The notes under the pieces were generated by a model that searched no databases, was not told the DNA's origin, and was given only the letters and a program-made list of their open reading frames with translations. This document shows positions 28,252-40,663 of a DNA stretch of 42,443 nucleotides, piece after piece. The position numbers were made by a program, and so were the translations under genes. This DNA comes from Candidatus Babelota bacterium (lineage in GTDB: Bacteria > Babelota > Babeliae > Babelales > UASB340), in NCBI GenBank assembly GCA_014730005.1, contig WJIY01000005.1, forward strand, positions 1 through 42,443, read 5' to 3'. Position 1 is the first letter of the stretch, and each line of letters begins with the position of its first letter.

Positions 28252-28343
28252 ATGTTTTTCCTGAACTAAAATCCTAATTCTTGAATTAATGCATACAAAT
28301 TTTAATAACTTTTATAAATAATTTTAAAATACCGGAGTATATA

Positions 28344-29114
28344 GTGTTTCTTAAAAAAAAAATAGCCTGCATAATTCCTGCGAGGTTAAATTCTTCTCGC
28401 TTCCCAGAAAAAATTTTAAAAAATCTAGCAGGAAAACCTATATTACAATGGGTTTGGAACGCTGCAAATAAAATTACTTTTTTTGATAAAATAATATTTG
28501 CTATAGATTCCCAAAAAACAGCCAATCTTTTAAAAACATTTGGTGCAAATTTTATTATGACTTCCCAAAACTGTAAATCTGGAACCAATAGATTAATCGA
28601 ATCAATTAACTCAAACAATGTAGATGCGGATATTTTTGTAAACTGGCAATGTGATGAACCTTTTCTTAATCAACAAATGATAGAGACACTTCTACAAACA
28701 TGTAATCATGATAATGCAGATATTTGGACACTAAAAAAACAAATTCAAAAAGAAGAAGAAATAATTTGCCCAAATACGGTAAAAGTTATTTGTAATAAAA
28801 AAAGCTTTGCACTTTATTTTTCTAGATTTGCTATACCATATTACAATGACAAAAAAAAATCTGACAAAATTTATTATAAACATATAGGAATTTATGCTTA
28901 TACACTTAAAGCTTTACAAAAAATTTCTCAATTTAATAAATGTTATTTAGAAGAAGCAGAAAAACTAGAACAACTGAGTTTTTTATATAACGGCTTATCA
29001 ATAAAAGTACATGAAACAAATTTACAAGCTATCGGAATAGACACAAAACAAGATCTTGAAAAAGCTGAAAATTTGATTAAAAATAAATCAATACAGTTAA
29101 AATTTTATAATTAA
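28344..29114 (+). CDS. kdsB: 3-deoxy-manno-octulosonate cytidylyltransferase (GTG start)
   Basis: IACIIPARLNSSRFPEKILKNLAGKPILQWVWNAA, VNWQCDEPFL, HIGIYAYTLKAL, LEEAEKLEQLSFLYNG. Confidence 0.93.
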   Translation: MFLKKKIACIIPARLNSSRFPEKILKNLAGKPILQWVWNAANKITFFDKIIFAIDSQKTANLLKTFGANFIMTSQNCKSGTNRLIESINSNNVDADIFVNWQCDEPFLNQQMIETLLQTCNHDNADIWTLKKQIQKEEEIICPNTVKVICNKKSFALYFSRFAIPYYNDKKKSDKIYYKHIGIYAYTLKALQKISQFNKCYLEEAEKLEQLSFLYNGLSIKVHETNLQAIGIDTKQDLEKAENLIKNKSIQLKFYN

Positions 29115-29133
29115 TTTCAAGGATAAAAAAATT

Positions 29134-29781
29134 ATGAGCAATTCCAGTGAAAAAAAAATTGGAAAAGGAAGATTAGAGGTAATTTGCGGTTCTATGTTTT
29201 CAGGAAAAACTGAAGAACTTATGCGAAGATTGCGTAGAGCAGAATTTGCAAAACAAAATGTCTTAACAATCAAGCATAAAATTGATATTCGAAAAAGCAA
29301 AGCCTGTATTGTATCCCACCAAGGAAATGAAAGATTAGCATTCTCGATAGATAATACAACTGAAAGTCTTAAAAAAATATTGGAACTTGCCAATAAAAAT
29401 ATAAGTGTTGTGGGAATTGACGAATTAAATTTTTTTCCAGAGATAATTATAAACGTTATATGCAATTTAATAAATATGGGTAAAAGAGTAATTTGCGCTG
29501 GATTAGATCTAGATTTTAGAGGAGAACCTTTTACACAAGTTTCAACTTTACTCTCTTTAGCCGATGAAGTTACAAAATTAAAAGCTATTTGTGTTAAATG
29601 TGGAAAAGATGCGCATCATACACAACGTATAGTAAATGGGCAACCAGCAAAATATGCAGACCCTATTATTCAAGTTGGAGCTGAAGAATGTTATCAAGCA
29701 AGATGTCGTAATTGTTTTCAGATAGATAAGCCTTTACAATTTAATACTGAATTTGAAAAACAAAAAGAACAAACTTTATAA
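29134..29781 (+). CDS. tdk: Thymidine kinase
   Basis: GRLEVICGSMFSGKTEELMRRLRRAEFA, AGLDLDFRGEPF, zinc site CVKCGK...CYQARCRNCF. Confidence 0.95.
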   Translation: MSNSSEKKIGKGRLEVICGSMFSGKTEELMRRLRRAEFAKQNVLTIKHKIDIRKSKACIVSHQGNERLAFSIDNTTESLKKILELANKNISVVGIDELNFFPEIIINVICNLINMGKRVICAGLDLDFRGEPFTQVSTLLSLADEVTKLKAICVKCGKDAHHTQRIVNGQPAKYADPIIQVGAEECYQARCRNCFQIDKPLQFNTEFEKQKEQTL

Positions 29782-29914
29782 TTAAACAATCTAATTTTAT
29801 AATATATAAACAACATAAACAAAGGGAATGAAATATCTTAGGTTGTTAATTCAATCAAATATTTATACAACATTTTAAAGATAATAGCAGCCAATTGTAA
29901 AATGTGGATTTATA

Positions 29915-31270
29915 ATGACAAAAAATAAAATTCATTATCGGTGTACTAATTGTGATTATTTAAGTTTCAAATGGATTGGTTGCTGCCCAACATGCAATGA
30001 ATGGAACAGCTTTATAGAAGAAGAAAAAAAAGTTTTTGAAGGTAAAAACAATTTTTCGGGAAAAAGTCATTCAAACTTGCTTTGTAATTTGAAACAAATC
30101 AAAAGTGAAGAAAAAACTAGAATAATTTCAGGCATTCAAGAATGGGATCGCGTTATTGGTAATGGAATTTTGCCCGGGTCTTTTCTAATTTTAACTGGTG
30201 ATCCAGGAATTGGAAAATCTACCATTCTTCTTCAAATTGCCTCTAAAATATCAATAAAATATAATGTTTTATATTTTGCCTCAGAAGAATCGTTGCAACA
30301 AGTAAAAAGCAGAGCAAATAGATTAGGAATTCAAAATAATACAAATCTTTTGTTTTCAGATCAAGCATGTTTACAAGATATAATTGCTACAGCAAAAGAA
30401 ATAAAACCTAATTTGTTGATTTTAGATTCTATACAAAATTGTCATCTTTCAAATGATTCGCATACAATACCTGGAACAATAGCACAGTTGCGTGAAGCAG
30501 GTTTTTATTTAATGAAACTTGCAAAAGAAAATAATATCGCTATATGCATAACTTGTCACATAACTAAAGATGGCGGAATAGCTGGTCCTAAAATATTAGA
30601 ACATATGGTTGATGGAGTTTTTTATTTACAAGGAGAAGATAAGTGGCACACAAGGATTTTACGTTCTCTAAAAAACAGATTTGGTACAATTTATGAAAGT
30701 GGTTTTTTTGAGATGGGCGAAAATGGATTAACACCTGTTTTAAATATCAACGAATATTTATTAAGTGATTTTTCGGCTACTCCAGGATCTGCAATTATTA
30801 GTAGCCTTGAAGGATCAAGGCCAATACTTCTTGAATTGCAAGCATTATGCGTCACTTCAAAATTTGGTATACCGCAACGAGTTATAACCGGTATTGATCC
30901 AAAAAGAGTAATGTTAATTGCTGCTATTTTAGAAAAATACTTACATATAAAATTTAGTTCTCAAGATATCTTTTTCAAAGTAAGCGGTGGATTTAAAATT
31001 AAAGAAAGTTCTTGCGATCTAGGAATAGCACTAGCTCTACTTTCAAGTTATTTTCAAAAGCCTATCACAAATAAATCCATATCATTTGCTGAAATTAGTT
31101 TAACTGGACAAATTAAACCCATAAATCAAATTTCAATTCGAATAAAAGAAGCTGAAAAATTTGGAATTAAAAATGTTTTCATTTCAAAATCTCAAAAAAT
31201 TAAAACTACATACAATTTTTTTAAATTTTCAAACGTTTATGAATTGTTAAAATTATTTCCTGAGAGTTGA
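29915..31270 (+). CDS. radA: DNA repair protein RadA
   Basis: Zinc finger CTNCDYLSFKWIGCCPTCNEWNSF, Walker A GDPGIGKST, KNRFG motif, Lon-like C-terminal domain. Confidence 0.95.
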   Translation: MTKNKIHYRCTNCDYLSFKWIGCCPTCNEWNSFIEEEKKVFEGKNNFSGKSHSNLLCNLKQIKSEEKTRIISGIQEWDRVIGNGILPGSFLILTGDPGIGKSTILLQIASKISIKYNVLYFASEESLQQVKSRANRLGIQNNTNLLFSDQACLQDIIATAKEIKPNLLILDSIQNCHLSNDSHTIPGTIAQLREAGFYLMKLAKENNIAICITCHITKDGGIAGPKILEHMVDGVFYLQGEDKWHTRILRSLKNRFGTIYESGFFEMGENGLTPVLNINEYLLSDFSATPGSAIISSLEGSRPILLELQALCVTSKFGIPQRVITGIDPKRVMLIAAILEKYLHIKFSSQDIFFKVSGGFKIKESSCDLGIALALLSSYFQKPITNKSISFAEISLTGQIKPINQISIRIKEAEKFGIKNVFISKSQKIKTTYNFFKFSNVYELLKLFPES

Positions 31271-31348
31271 ATGAATACATTATATTATTTTTTAAAACAA
31301 AACTTAATATTTTTTATTAATTTAACCCTATAAAAATAGGAGAATCAA

Positions 31349-31891
31349 ATGAAAAACATTAAATATTTCTTCTTAATATTTCATTTTTTTATGTTTTCAA
31401 ATATAATGTGCATGCTAGAACAAACACCCCCTTATAATGATACAAATGAAGATATTAAAGAACAGATTAAGAAACAATTAATAAAAAAACTTATTAAAAG
31501 CCCAGGGAGCAAAATCTATCAAGAATTAAATGAATATCGTATTGATGAAGAAAATCTTTTAAACCTTATTACTACAAAAAGCATTCAATATATAGAAACA
31601 CATAAAGATTATTTTTCTAATATTAATGAAGAATATCTAAATAATACCCAATTAATTCAAAACATTTGTAGCGAAATTCTACCATACATTATAAACAATC
31701 AAGACAATATCATTGAAAATGCTCCAACATTATTTGATGACATTAAAAAACATCCTAAAAAATATATAAGTATAGTTTCTACAATAATATCATTTGCTAG
31801 CATCATTTATTTATTAAAGCTCTTTGGGTATATTACAGAAGAAAATATTGAACAGGTTTTAAAAGCATTTAACAACACTGCTAAATTATAA
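31349..31891 (+). CDS. Hypothetical secreted protein with C-terminal hydrophobic segment
   Basis: Signal-like MKNIKYFFLIFHFFMFSNIMC; Asn/Ile/Lys-rich helical middle; SIVSTIISFASIIYLLKLFGYI near the C-terminus; upstream aggagaatc RBS. Confidence 0.7.
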   Translation: MKNIKYFFLIFHFFMFSNIMCMLEQTPPYNDTNEDIKEQIKKQLIKKLIKSPGSKIYQELNEYRIDEENLLNLITTKSIQYIETHKDYFSNINEEYLNNTQLIQNICSEILPYIINNQDNIIENAPTLFDDIKKHPKKYISIVSTIISFASIIYLLKLFGYITEENIEQVLKAFNNTAKL

Positions 31892-32084
31892 AAAAATCAT
31901 CGAAATTAAAAATTGTAAATTTTGCCTTCAAACTTTTAAACTCTGTCAAAACCTAATAAAAATATAAATATTTTCATCCTGTCACAATCACTCTTAACGG
32001 TTTTGTTTTGTTCTTAATTAAAATTCCAAGATGTTTACATTTTGACGATTTTTATTTTAAATTTTAAAAAAATTAAGACTCAAA

Positions 32085-32138
32085 AAATCGAGAAAGAAAG
32101 AAAATAATAAATTTATTATTTTCTTTCTTTCTCGATTT
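32085..32138. repeat. 54-bp perfect palindrome (27-bp arms, no loop)
   Basis: AAATCGAGAAAGAAAGAAAATAATAAA / TTTATTATTTTCTTTCTTTCTCGATTT read directly. Confidence 0.93.
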
Positions 32139-32214
32139 AAATAATCAGGTGTAGCAACAATAATTGGGTTTGACTCAACATAATTTTTTATATTATAAGT
32201 AGGGGGCAAGTAGT

Positions 32215-32946
32215 ATGAAAATTTTAAATATAATTTTTTTTATTTCGCTGATTTTATTTACACAAAATGGTCTTACCACTAAAATATCTGATAAAGATAC
32301 TCAAGAACTTAAAATAATTACACTAAAACCAGAAGAATCATGTTGGCTAAAATATTATGATCCTATGGAAAAAACATTAAATCTAAGTAATACAAAAATA
32401 ACAGAAGATGAATTTGAACAACAGTTACCAGAAATTTTTAATTTTTGTACAATTCATAAAATTCAAAGATTAATATGTGAAAATATTAATCTTTCTAATA
32501 TACCCGAAAATTTTATCAACGATTTCAAAAATCATCCAAGTTTATTATATCTATCTTTAAAAGGAAATCTTTTTTTAAATGAAAATAAATTATCTACAAA
32601 TTTACAATATGATAATATAATACCTCAAATAATACTGGATTTAATTGAAAAAAGATTAGGTTACATATCAAATCATCTTGAAGATGGGATGGAAAACCTG
32701 GAGAATCTTAATAAAAAGAAAATTGTAAAAAGAATAGATTTTACTGATAACATATATTTAATAATTCCATTAGCCTACACAAAAGATTTTTTTCATATAA
32801 TTAAAAATATTTTTTATAAAGCATTATATACTATTAGTGGAATAATAATTGGTTTAACCCCATATACAATTGATTTTCTTGTAAAACGTTACGCTGATCA
32901 ATCATCAGAAGAATCTAATTTTTTAAATTCAACTTCAACAGCCTAA
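32215..32946 (+). CDS. Hypothetical secreted protein with LRR-like segment and C-terminal hydrophobic region
   Basis: Signal-like MKILNIIFFISLILFTQNGLTT; TLNLSNTKITEDEF, RLICENINLSNIPENF, LLYLSLKGNLFL; ALYTISGIIIGLTPYTIDFLV. Confidence 0.7.
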   Translation: MKILNIIFFISLILFTQNGLTTKISDKDTQELKIITLKPEESCWLKYYDPMEKTLNLSNTKITEDEFEQQLPEIFNFCTIHKIQRLICENINLSNIPENFINDFKNHPSLLYLSLKGNLFLNENKLSTNLQYDNIIPQIILDLIEKRLGYISNHLEDGMENLENLNKKKIVKRIDFTDNIYLIIPLAYTKDFFHIIKNIFYKALYTISGIIIGLTPYTIDFLVKRYADQSSEESNFLNSTSTA

Positions 32947-32981
32947 CTATCAAAATTATTAATACGATGTAATAAAATAAT

Positions 32982-34898
32982 TTATTCAACAGTTACAGAT
33001 TTAGCTAAATTGCGCGGCCTATCAATTGGACGATCTAATTCTTTTGTGATTTGATAAATAAAAAATTGCATAAGCCCCGTCATTGCTAAAGGTCCAAGAA
33101 ATGGATTAACTCTAGAAACTATAAAAGAATAATCCGATAACTCAATAAGCTCCTGTTGACCTTCAAATACAAATGTTACTAAATGTCCATTTCGTGCTTT
33201 TACTTCTTGAGCGTTTGCTACCAATTTTTGATAAATTAAATCATTTAAAGACGAAAAAAGAATTACCGGTGTTTCCTTATCAATTAAAGCTATTGGACCA
33301 TGCTTTAACTCCCCAGCAGGATAGCATTGTGCAAAAATATATGAAATTTCTTTTAACTTTAATGCCGCTTCTAAAGCAAATGGATAACTTATATGACGCC
33401 CAAGAAAAATAAAACGATTATATTTAGAATATTTTTTGGCCAGTGTTTGTTTAATTTCCCATTTATAACTTTCAATTGAAATTTCTAAAACCTCTGCCGC
33501 AAGTAAAAGATCTTCTTCTGCCGCCTTCATAACTTCAATATCTATTAATTTTTTTTCTAAAGCCACACGATTAGCCAACCAAAATAAAACGGATACTTGT
33601 GTAGAAAAAGCTTTAGTTGAAGCAACAGAAATTTCAGGTCCTGCTTGCATGGGTAAAAAACCATTTGCTTCTCGCACTATAGAGCTCGAAGGAACATTTG
33701 TAATAGCTACAGTAAAAACATTACAAGAATTAACAACTCTTAATGCTTCTAAAGTATCTGCAGTTTCACCTGATTGTGTAACAAAAATAGCCAAAGAATT
33801 TTCTTCGGGGAAAAAAGGCATATAACCAAACTCAGATGCCAAATACACATATGTAGGAATTTTGCAAATATTCTCAAAAAAGAATTGTGCTATTCTACAT
33901 GCATGCCATGATGTTCCTGCAGCTATGAGATATATATATTTTAATTCTTTTATTTTTTCAGAAGTTATTCCCAACTGAGACCAAATACTATCTTGATACT
34001 GTATTTTTGCTTCTTGTGTTAAAAAGTTATCAGAAATATGAGTTAAATTATTAAAATTGTTGCTTCCTATAAATTTGCAAAAAGATATTGATCTATCAAT
34101 TGATCTTTTTTGTTCATAAATCTCTTTAAGCATATAATGCTCAAATCCCTGCTTATCAACTTGATCATGCTTAAAATCGATCTCTTGAGGTTTAATAATT
34201 AAAGCCTTGCCTTCAAAATCAAAAAGTTCAATTTGATCTTTTTTTACAATCGCAAAACTTTCTTCAGGCATAAAAATTACTTTATTCGTCTGATCACAAA
34301 AAGCTAACACGTCTGAAGCAATAAACATCTCATCGTCACCAACGCCTATTAATAAAGGAGAACGTTTTCGTATCAAAAGAAGTTGATCGGGATATTGCTC
34401 AAAAAGAAAAACCAAGGCATATGCACCCTTAAGTTGCCTTACTAGATCAACTATTGCTGCTTTCAAAGTTTTATGCGTTTTAATAAGAGATTCTAATAAA
34501 TGAGCTACTACTTCTGTATCTGTAGAAGATTCAAATTCATGGCGAGATTCGATAAGTTTTTTTCTTATTTCTTCATAACTTTCTACAATACCATTATGAA
34601 CAACAGCTATACTTTTATCACAATTAAAATGTGGATGGGTATTAAGCTCATTAACAATACCATGCGTAGCCCAACGGGAATGGCCTATTCCTATGGAACT
34701 CTTTAATTCTAAATCATGTAAAGCTTTTTCAAGTTCTTGTACATGACCCACTTTCTTAAAAAAATTAAATTGTTTATGTTTCTGATCAATACAAACAAAC
34801 CCAGCTGAATCATAACCTCTATATTCAAGTCTTTTTAAGCCATCAATAACATATTTTTTACATTTCCCCTGCCCAACATAACCAACTATTCCACACAT
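32982..34898 (-). CDS. glmS: Glutamine-fructose-6-phosphate aminotransferase
   Basis: MCGIVGYVG, LEYRGYDSAGF, GIGHSRWATHG, TQSGETADTLEALR, STKAFSTQ, GELKHGPIALID, C-terminal RPRNLAKSVTVE. Confidence 0.97.
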   Translation of the reverse strand: MCGIVGYVGQGKCKKYVIDGLKRLEYRGYDSAGFVCIDQKHKQFNFFKKVGHVQELEKALHDLELKSSIGIGHSRWATHGIVNELNTHPHFNCDKSIAVVHNGIVESYEEIRKKLIESRHEFESSTDTEVVAHLLESLIKTHKTLKAAIVDLVRQLKGAYALVFLFEQYPDQLLLIRKRSPLLIGVGDDEMFIASDVLAFCDQTNKVIFMPEESFAIVKKDQIELFDFEGKALIIKPQEIDFKHDQVDKQGFEHYMLKEIYEQKRSIDRSISFCKFIGSNNFNNLTHISDNFLTQEAKIQYQDSIWSQLGITSEKIKELKYIYLIAAGTSWHACRIAQFFFENICKIPTYVYLASEFGYMPFFPEENSLAIFVTQSGETADTLEALRVVNSCNVFTVAITNVPSSSIVREANGFLPMQAGPEISVASTKAFSTQVSVLFWLANRVALEKKLIDIEVMKAAEEDLLLAAEVLEISIESYKWEIKQTLAKKYSKYNRFIFLGRHISYPFALEAALKLKEISYIFAQCYPAGELKHGPIALIDKETPVILFSSLNDLIYQKLVANAQEVKARNGHLVTFVFEGQQELIELSDYSFIVSRVNPFLGPLAMTGLMQFFIYQITKELDRPIDRPRNLAKSVTVE

Positions 34899-34963
34899 TT
34901 AGTTAATCCTTAATTTCTTGAATACAGAAATTACTACTCGGCTTACGGGAATTTTAATCAAAA

Positions 34964-35374
34964 TTAACGTTTTACGAATTGGAATTTGCGTCTAGCACCC
35001 TTTTGACCATATTTTTTACGTTCTTTGACTCTTGAATCAACTGTTAAAAGTCCATGCTTACGCAAAATTTCTTTAGCTTTAGAATTAGTTTTTAACAAAG
35101 CTCTACTTACACCAAGTCTTACAGCTCCTGCTTGACCAACAGGTCCACCTCCATAAACATTAACATCTACATCAAAATTCTTTTCTATTCCTAAAACTTT
35201 AAATGGTAAAGCAACCATATCTTTTGTTAACTTTGTTGGAAAATATTTTTTATATTCTTCACCATTAATTGAAATTTTTCCACTGCCCTTTTTAAGCCAA
35301 ACTCTTGCCACCGCAGACTTTCTACGACCTACACCATGAATATTTTTTGCTGCAGATTCATCTCTTTTTTCCAT
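34964..35374 (-). CDS. rpsI: 30S ribosomal protein S9
   Basis: GVGRRKSAVARVWLKKGSGKISING, DVNVYGGGPVGQAGAVRLGVSRAL, C-terminal KKYGQKGARRKFQFVKR. Confidence 0.96.
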   Translation of the reverse strand: MEKRDESAAKNIHGVGRRKSAVARVWLKKGSGKISINGEEYKKYFPTKLTKDMVALPFKVLGIEKNFDVDVNVYGGGPVGQAGAVRLGVSRALLKTNSKAKEILRKHGLLTVDSRVKERKKYGQKGARRKFQFVKR

Positions 35375-35498
35375 AATCCTCACATGTGCTATAAATATAG
35401 TTCTAATAAATAATAATAATCCTTCGCTTAAAGCTCTAGACTATAATAAACCTGAATAAATACTACATAAATAATGCTTTTTTGTCAAAAATAAGCCC

Positions 35499-35573
<75 letters not shown>

Positions 35574-35583
35574 ATTTTTAATA

Positions 35584-35934
35584 TTATTTTTGTTCCTCAA
35601 TGGCTTCCTGACATACAATACATCTAGCAGCATATGGAAAAGTTTCCAATCTGACATTGGAAATAGGTTCACCACAATCAATACAAATTCCATATTCACC
35701 TTTTGATATGCGATTTAAAGCATCATCAATCAAATTGAGTTCATCTATTTCTGTCTGTTCAAGAGACGTTTTCAATCTCTCCATATAAAGCGAAAGAGCT
35801 TCATCACCACTGTCTCTAACCTGATCATCTGAAACTTTTTCACTGGATAAATCAGAAAGCTCTTGCAACATTTCCTGCCGTCTCTTTAATAATCGTTTTT
35901 TTATTTTTTCTATAAATTCTGCTCTATGCTTCAC
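35584..35934 (-). CDS. TraR/DksA family C4 zinc-finger protein
   Basis: RDSGDEALSLYMERL, GEYGICIDCGEPISNVRLETFPYAARCIVCQEAIE. Confidence 0.88.
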   Translation of the reverse strand: MKHRAEFIEKIKKRLLKRRQEMLQELSDLSSEKVSDDQVRDSGDEALSLYMERLKTSLEQTEIDELNLIDDALNRISKGEYGICIDCGEPISNVRLETFPYAARCIVCQEAIEEQK

Positions 35935-36407
35935 TTGCTCACCTTTCTCTTTTTATTCCTAAGTATTTTAAAGAATTGCTGAAGAATATCAATACACTCT
36001 TGTTCTTTAAAGTAACCTTTAATTAAAAGCTTTTTATCCACGAGTTTCAAAAAGCCCTTTTTTTTGTACCCAAAACCAAAAAGATCCGATCTCGCTCCAA
36101 AAATTAATCCTTTAATTCTACTAAGTTTTATTAACCCATAACACATTAAACAGGGCTCTAGGGTTACATATAACCAACAATTATCTAACCTCCAATCTCC
36201 TACTACTTTACAAGCTTTTGTAATAGCAATAACTTCAGCATGAGCTGTCTGGCATTTCTTTGATTCAATTTTGTTATAGCCCCGTCCAATAATGTTACCG
36301 CTAGAAGTTACTATAATAGCACCTACAGGGACTTCGTTTCTTTTTAAGGCTAACTTAGCTTGACTTAGAGCTTTTTGCATAAAAAAATTATGTTTATCAT
36401 CTTTCAT
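35931..36407 (-). CDS. tadA: tRNA-specific adenosine deaminase (TadA-like)
   Basis: EVPVGAIIV, HAEVIAI, LEPCLMCYGLIKLSRIKGLIFGA. Start placed at MKDDKHNFFMQKAL with an upstream GGAGAG; overlaps the dksA-like start by 4 bp. Confidence 0.87.
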   Translation of the reverse strand: MKDDKHNFFMQKALSQAKLALKRNEVPVGAIIVTSSGNIIGRGYNKIESKKCQTAHAEVIAITKACKVVGDWRLDNCWLYVTLEPCLMCYGLIKLSRIKGLIFGARSDLFGFGYKKKGFLKLVDKKLLIKGYFKEQECIDILQQFFKILRNKKRKVSK

Positions 36408-36573
36408 AAAATACTTACTCTCCGTTTCTTGAATTTTCATACCAAAAATATTTAAAATACTGTCAAGCTTAAGTCGTTTTAGTTTTAAAAAATACTTATT
36501 AGTATATAATAATAAATATAGAATAATACCTGTCATAAAGATAGTAAAACAACAAAAAACCTAAACCTATTAA

Positions 36574-39081
<2,508 letters not shown>

Positions 39082-39090
39082 AATTAAATC

Positions 39091-39135
39091 TTGTTAAAAA
39101 GAACGACATTTAAAAAATGTCGTTCTTTTTAACAA
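39091..39135 (+). terminator. Strong hairpin terminator after gyrB
   Basis: TTGTTAAAAAGAACGACATTT-AAA-AAATGTCGTTCTTTTTAACAA: 21-bp perfect stem, 3-nt loop, T-run within the arm. Confidence 0.85.
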
Positions 39136-39147
39136 TTCAAGATAATA

Positions 39148-40476
39148 ATGCAACAACAAACTTTATTTTCAAAAACACATATTCCACCGTTAGCAGAAAA
39201 AATAAGGCCCAAAACTTTAGATGAAGTTGTAGGTCAAGAACATCTAGTTGGAAAAAATAAACTTTTTAGAAAATCAATTGAAAATGATACTTTTTCAAGC
39301 TGCATATTTTGGGGTCCACCAGGAAGTGGAAAAACAACTTTAGCAAATGTCATCGCACATATAACAAAACGACCTTTTGTTCAATTCAATGCAGCATTTA
39401 ATGGAATAAAGGAAATCAAACAAATAATAGAGCAAGCAAAAAAAAGAATTGAAAATGGAGCAAACAATACAATTTTATTTGTCGATGAAATTCATCGTTT
39501 TAATAAAGCACAACAAGATGCATTTCTACAACCAATTGAACGTGGTATAATTTTACTAATTGGTGCTACAACTGAAAATCCTTCTTTTGAAATTACCTGC
39601 GCTCTTTTAAGTAGATGCAGTGTGCATGTTTTAAAACCTTTACAAGACATTCATATTGAACAAATTATTCAAAAAGTTTTAAATGAAAATTTGGCGGATA
39701 AAAAAAATGTTTTCTTGCAAGATAACGCACAAAAACTACTTGTAAATTATGCAAACGGTGATGCACGAATCGCATTAAACGTTTTAGAAATTGCAATAAA
39801 AACTACTTCGCCTAATAAAATTGGCAATATTATTATAAACAAACAAATTATAAAAGAAGTTATGAGTTCGCGCCGAGTAGCATATGATAAAAAAGGTGAA
39901 GAATACTACAATTTAATTTCAGCATTACATAAATCAATGCGAGGCTCAGATCCACATGCAAGTTTATATTGGCTAGCAAGAATGATTCAAGGTGGTGCTG
40001 ATCCTTTGTATATTGCACGCCGCTTGGTTCGTTTTGCATCAGAAGACGTTGGGCTTGCTGATCCCAGTGCACTTACACAAGCAATTGCAGCAAAAGAAGC
40101 AGTAAATTTTTTAGGATTTCCTGAAGGCGATACGGCATTAGCTCAATGCGTTATTTATCTTGCAACTGCACCTAAATCTAATAAGATATATTTGGCAATC
40201 AATAAAGCAAAATCTGATGTTAACGAAAAAACTAATGAACCAGTTCCTCTGCGTATTCGAAATGCACCAACAAAATTAATGAAAGATATTGGATATTCAA
40301 AAGGATATCAATACGAACATAAATTAAAAAATTCTTTTTCAGGACAAAGTTTTTTACCTGAATCTTTAAAAAATCAAGAATATTATTCTCCAGGCGAATA
40401 TGGCTTTGAAAAAGAAATAAAAAAACGAATGGAATTTTGGAAAAAGTTAAAGCTCAAGATGAATAAAAATACTTAA
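39148..40476 (+). CDS. rarA: Replication-associated recombination protein A (MgsA/RarA AAA+ ATPase)
   Basis: LAEKIRPKTLDEVVGQEHLVG, WGPPGSGKTTLANVIA, LFVDEIHRFNKAQQDAFL, GATTENPSFE, SMRGSDPHASLYWLARMIQGGADP. Confidence 0.95.
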   Translation: MQQQTLFSKTHIPPLAEKIRPKTLDEVVGQEHLVGKNKLFRKSIENDTFSSCIFWGPPGSGKTTLANVIAHITKRPFVQFNAAFNGIKEIKQIIEQAKKRIENGANNTILFVDEIHRFNKAQQDAFLQPIERGIILLIGATTENPSFEITCALLSRCSVHVLKPLQDIHIEQIIQKVLNENLADKKNVFLQDNAQKLLVNYANGDARIALNVLEIAIKTTSPNKIGNIIINKQIIKEVMSSRRVAYDKKGEEYYNLISALHKSMRGSDPHASLYWLARMIQGGADPLYIARRLVRFASEDVGLADPSALTQAIAAKEAVNFLGFPEGDTALAQCVIYLATAPKSNKIYLAINKAKSDVNEKTNEPVPLRIRNAPTKLMKDIGYSKGYQYEHKLKNSFSGQSFLPESLKNQEYYSPGEYGFEKEIKKRMEFWKKLKLKMNKNT

Positions 40477-40492
40477 ACTTTTATTCATCTTG
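40455..40492 (+). terminator. Hairpin overlapping the rarA stop codon
   Basis: CAAGATGAATAAAA...TTTTATTCATCTTG, 14-bp perfect arms, 10-nt loop containing the TAA stop. Confidence 0.6.
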
Positions 40493-40663
40493 TACAATGA
40501 CATAATCGATTAATTTTCAAAATCGTCCTAGCTGAATTGTTGCTAATTAAAAATAACTTTAAATCACCATAAAATCTAATTGAATTGGCAAAAATTGACT
40601 TTTTGGTACTATAAAAGCGGGGTTAATTTAATATGTTTGAAATAATAAATAAATGGAGCTTTA

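Noticed and set aside
28286-28618. 110-aa minus-strand ORF
   Set aside because: Antisense to kdsB, which has clear family motifs and an RBS.
29097-29465. 122-aa minus-strand ORF
   Set aside because: Antisense to the thymidine kinase nucleotide-binding region; no independent evidence.
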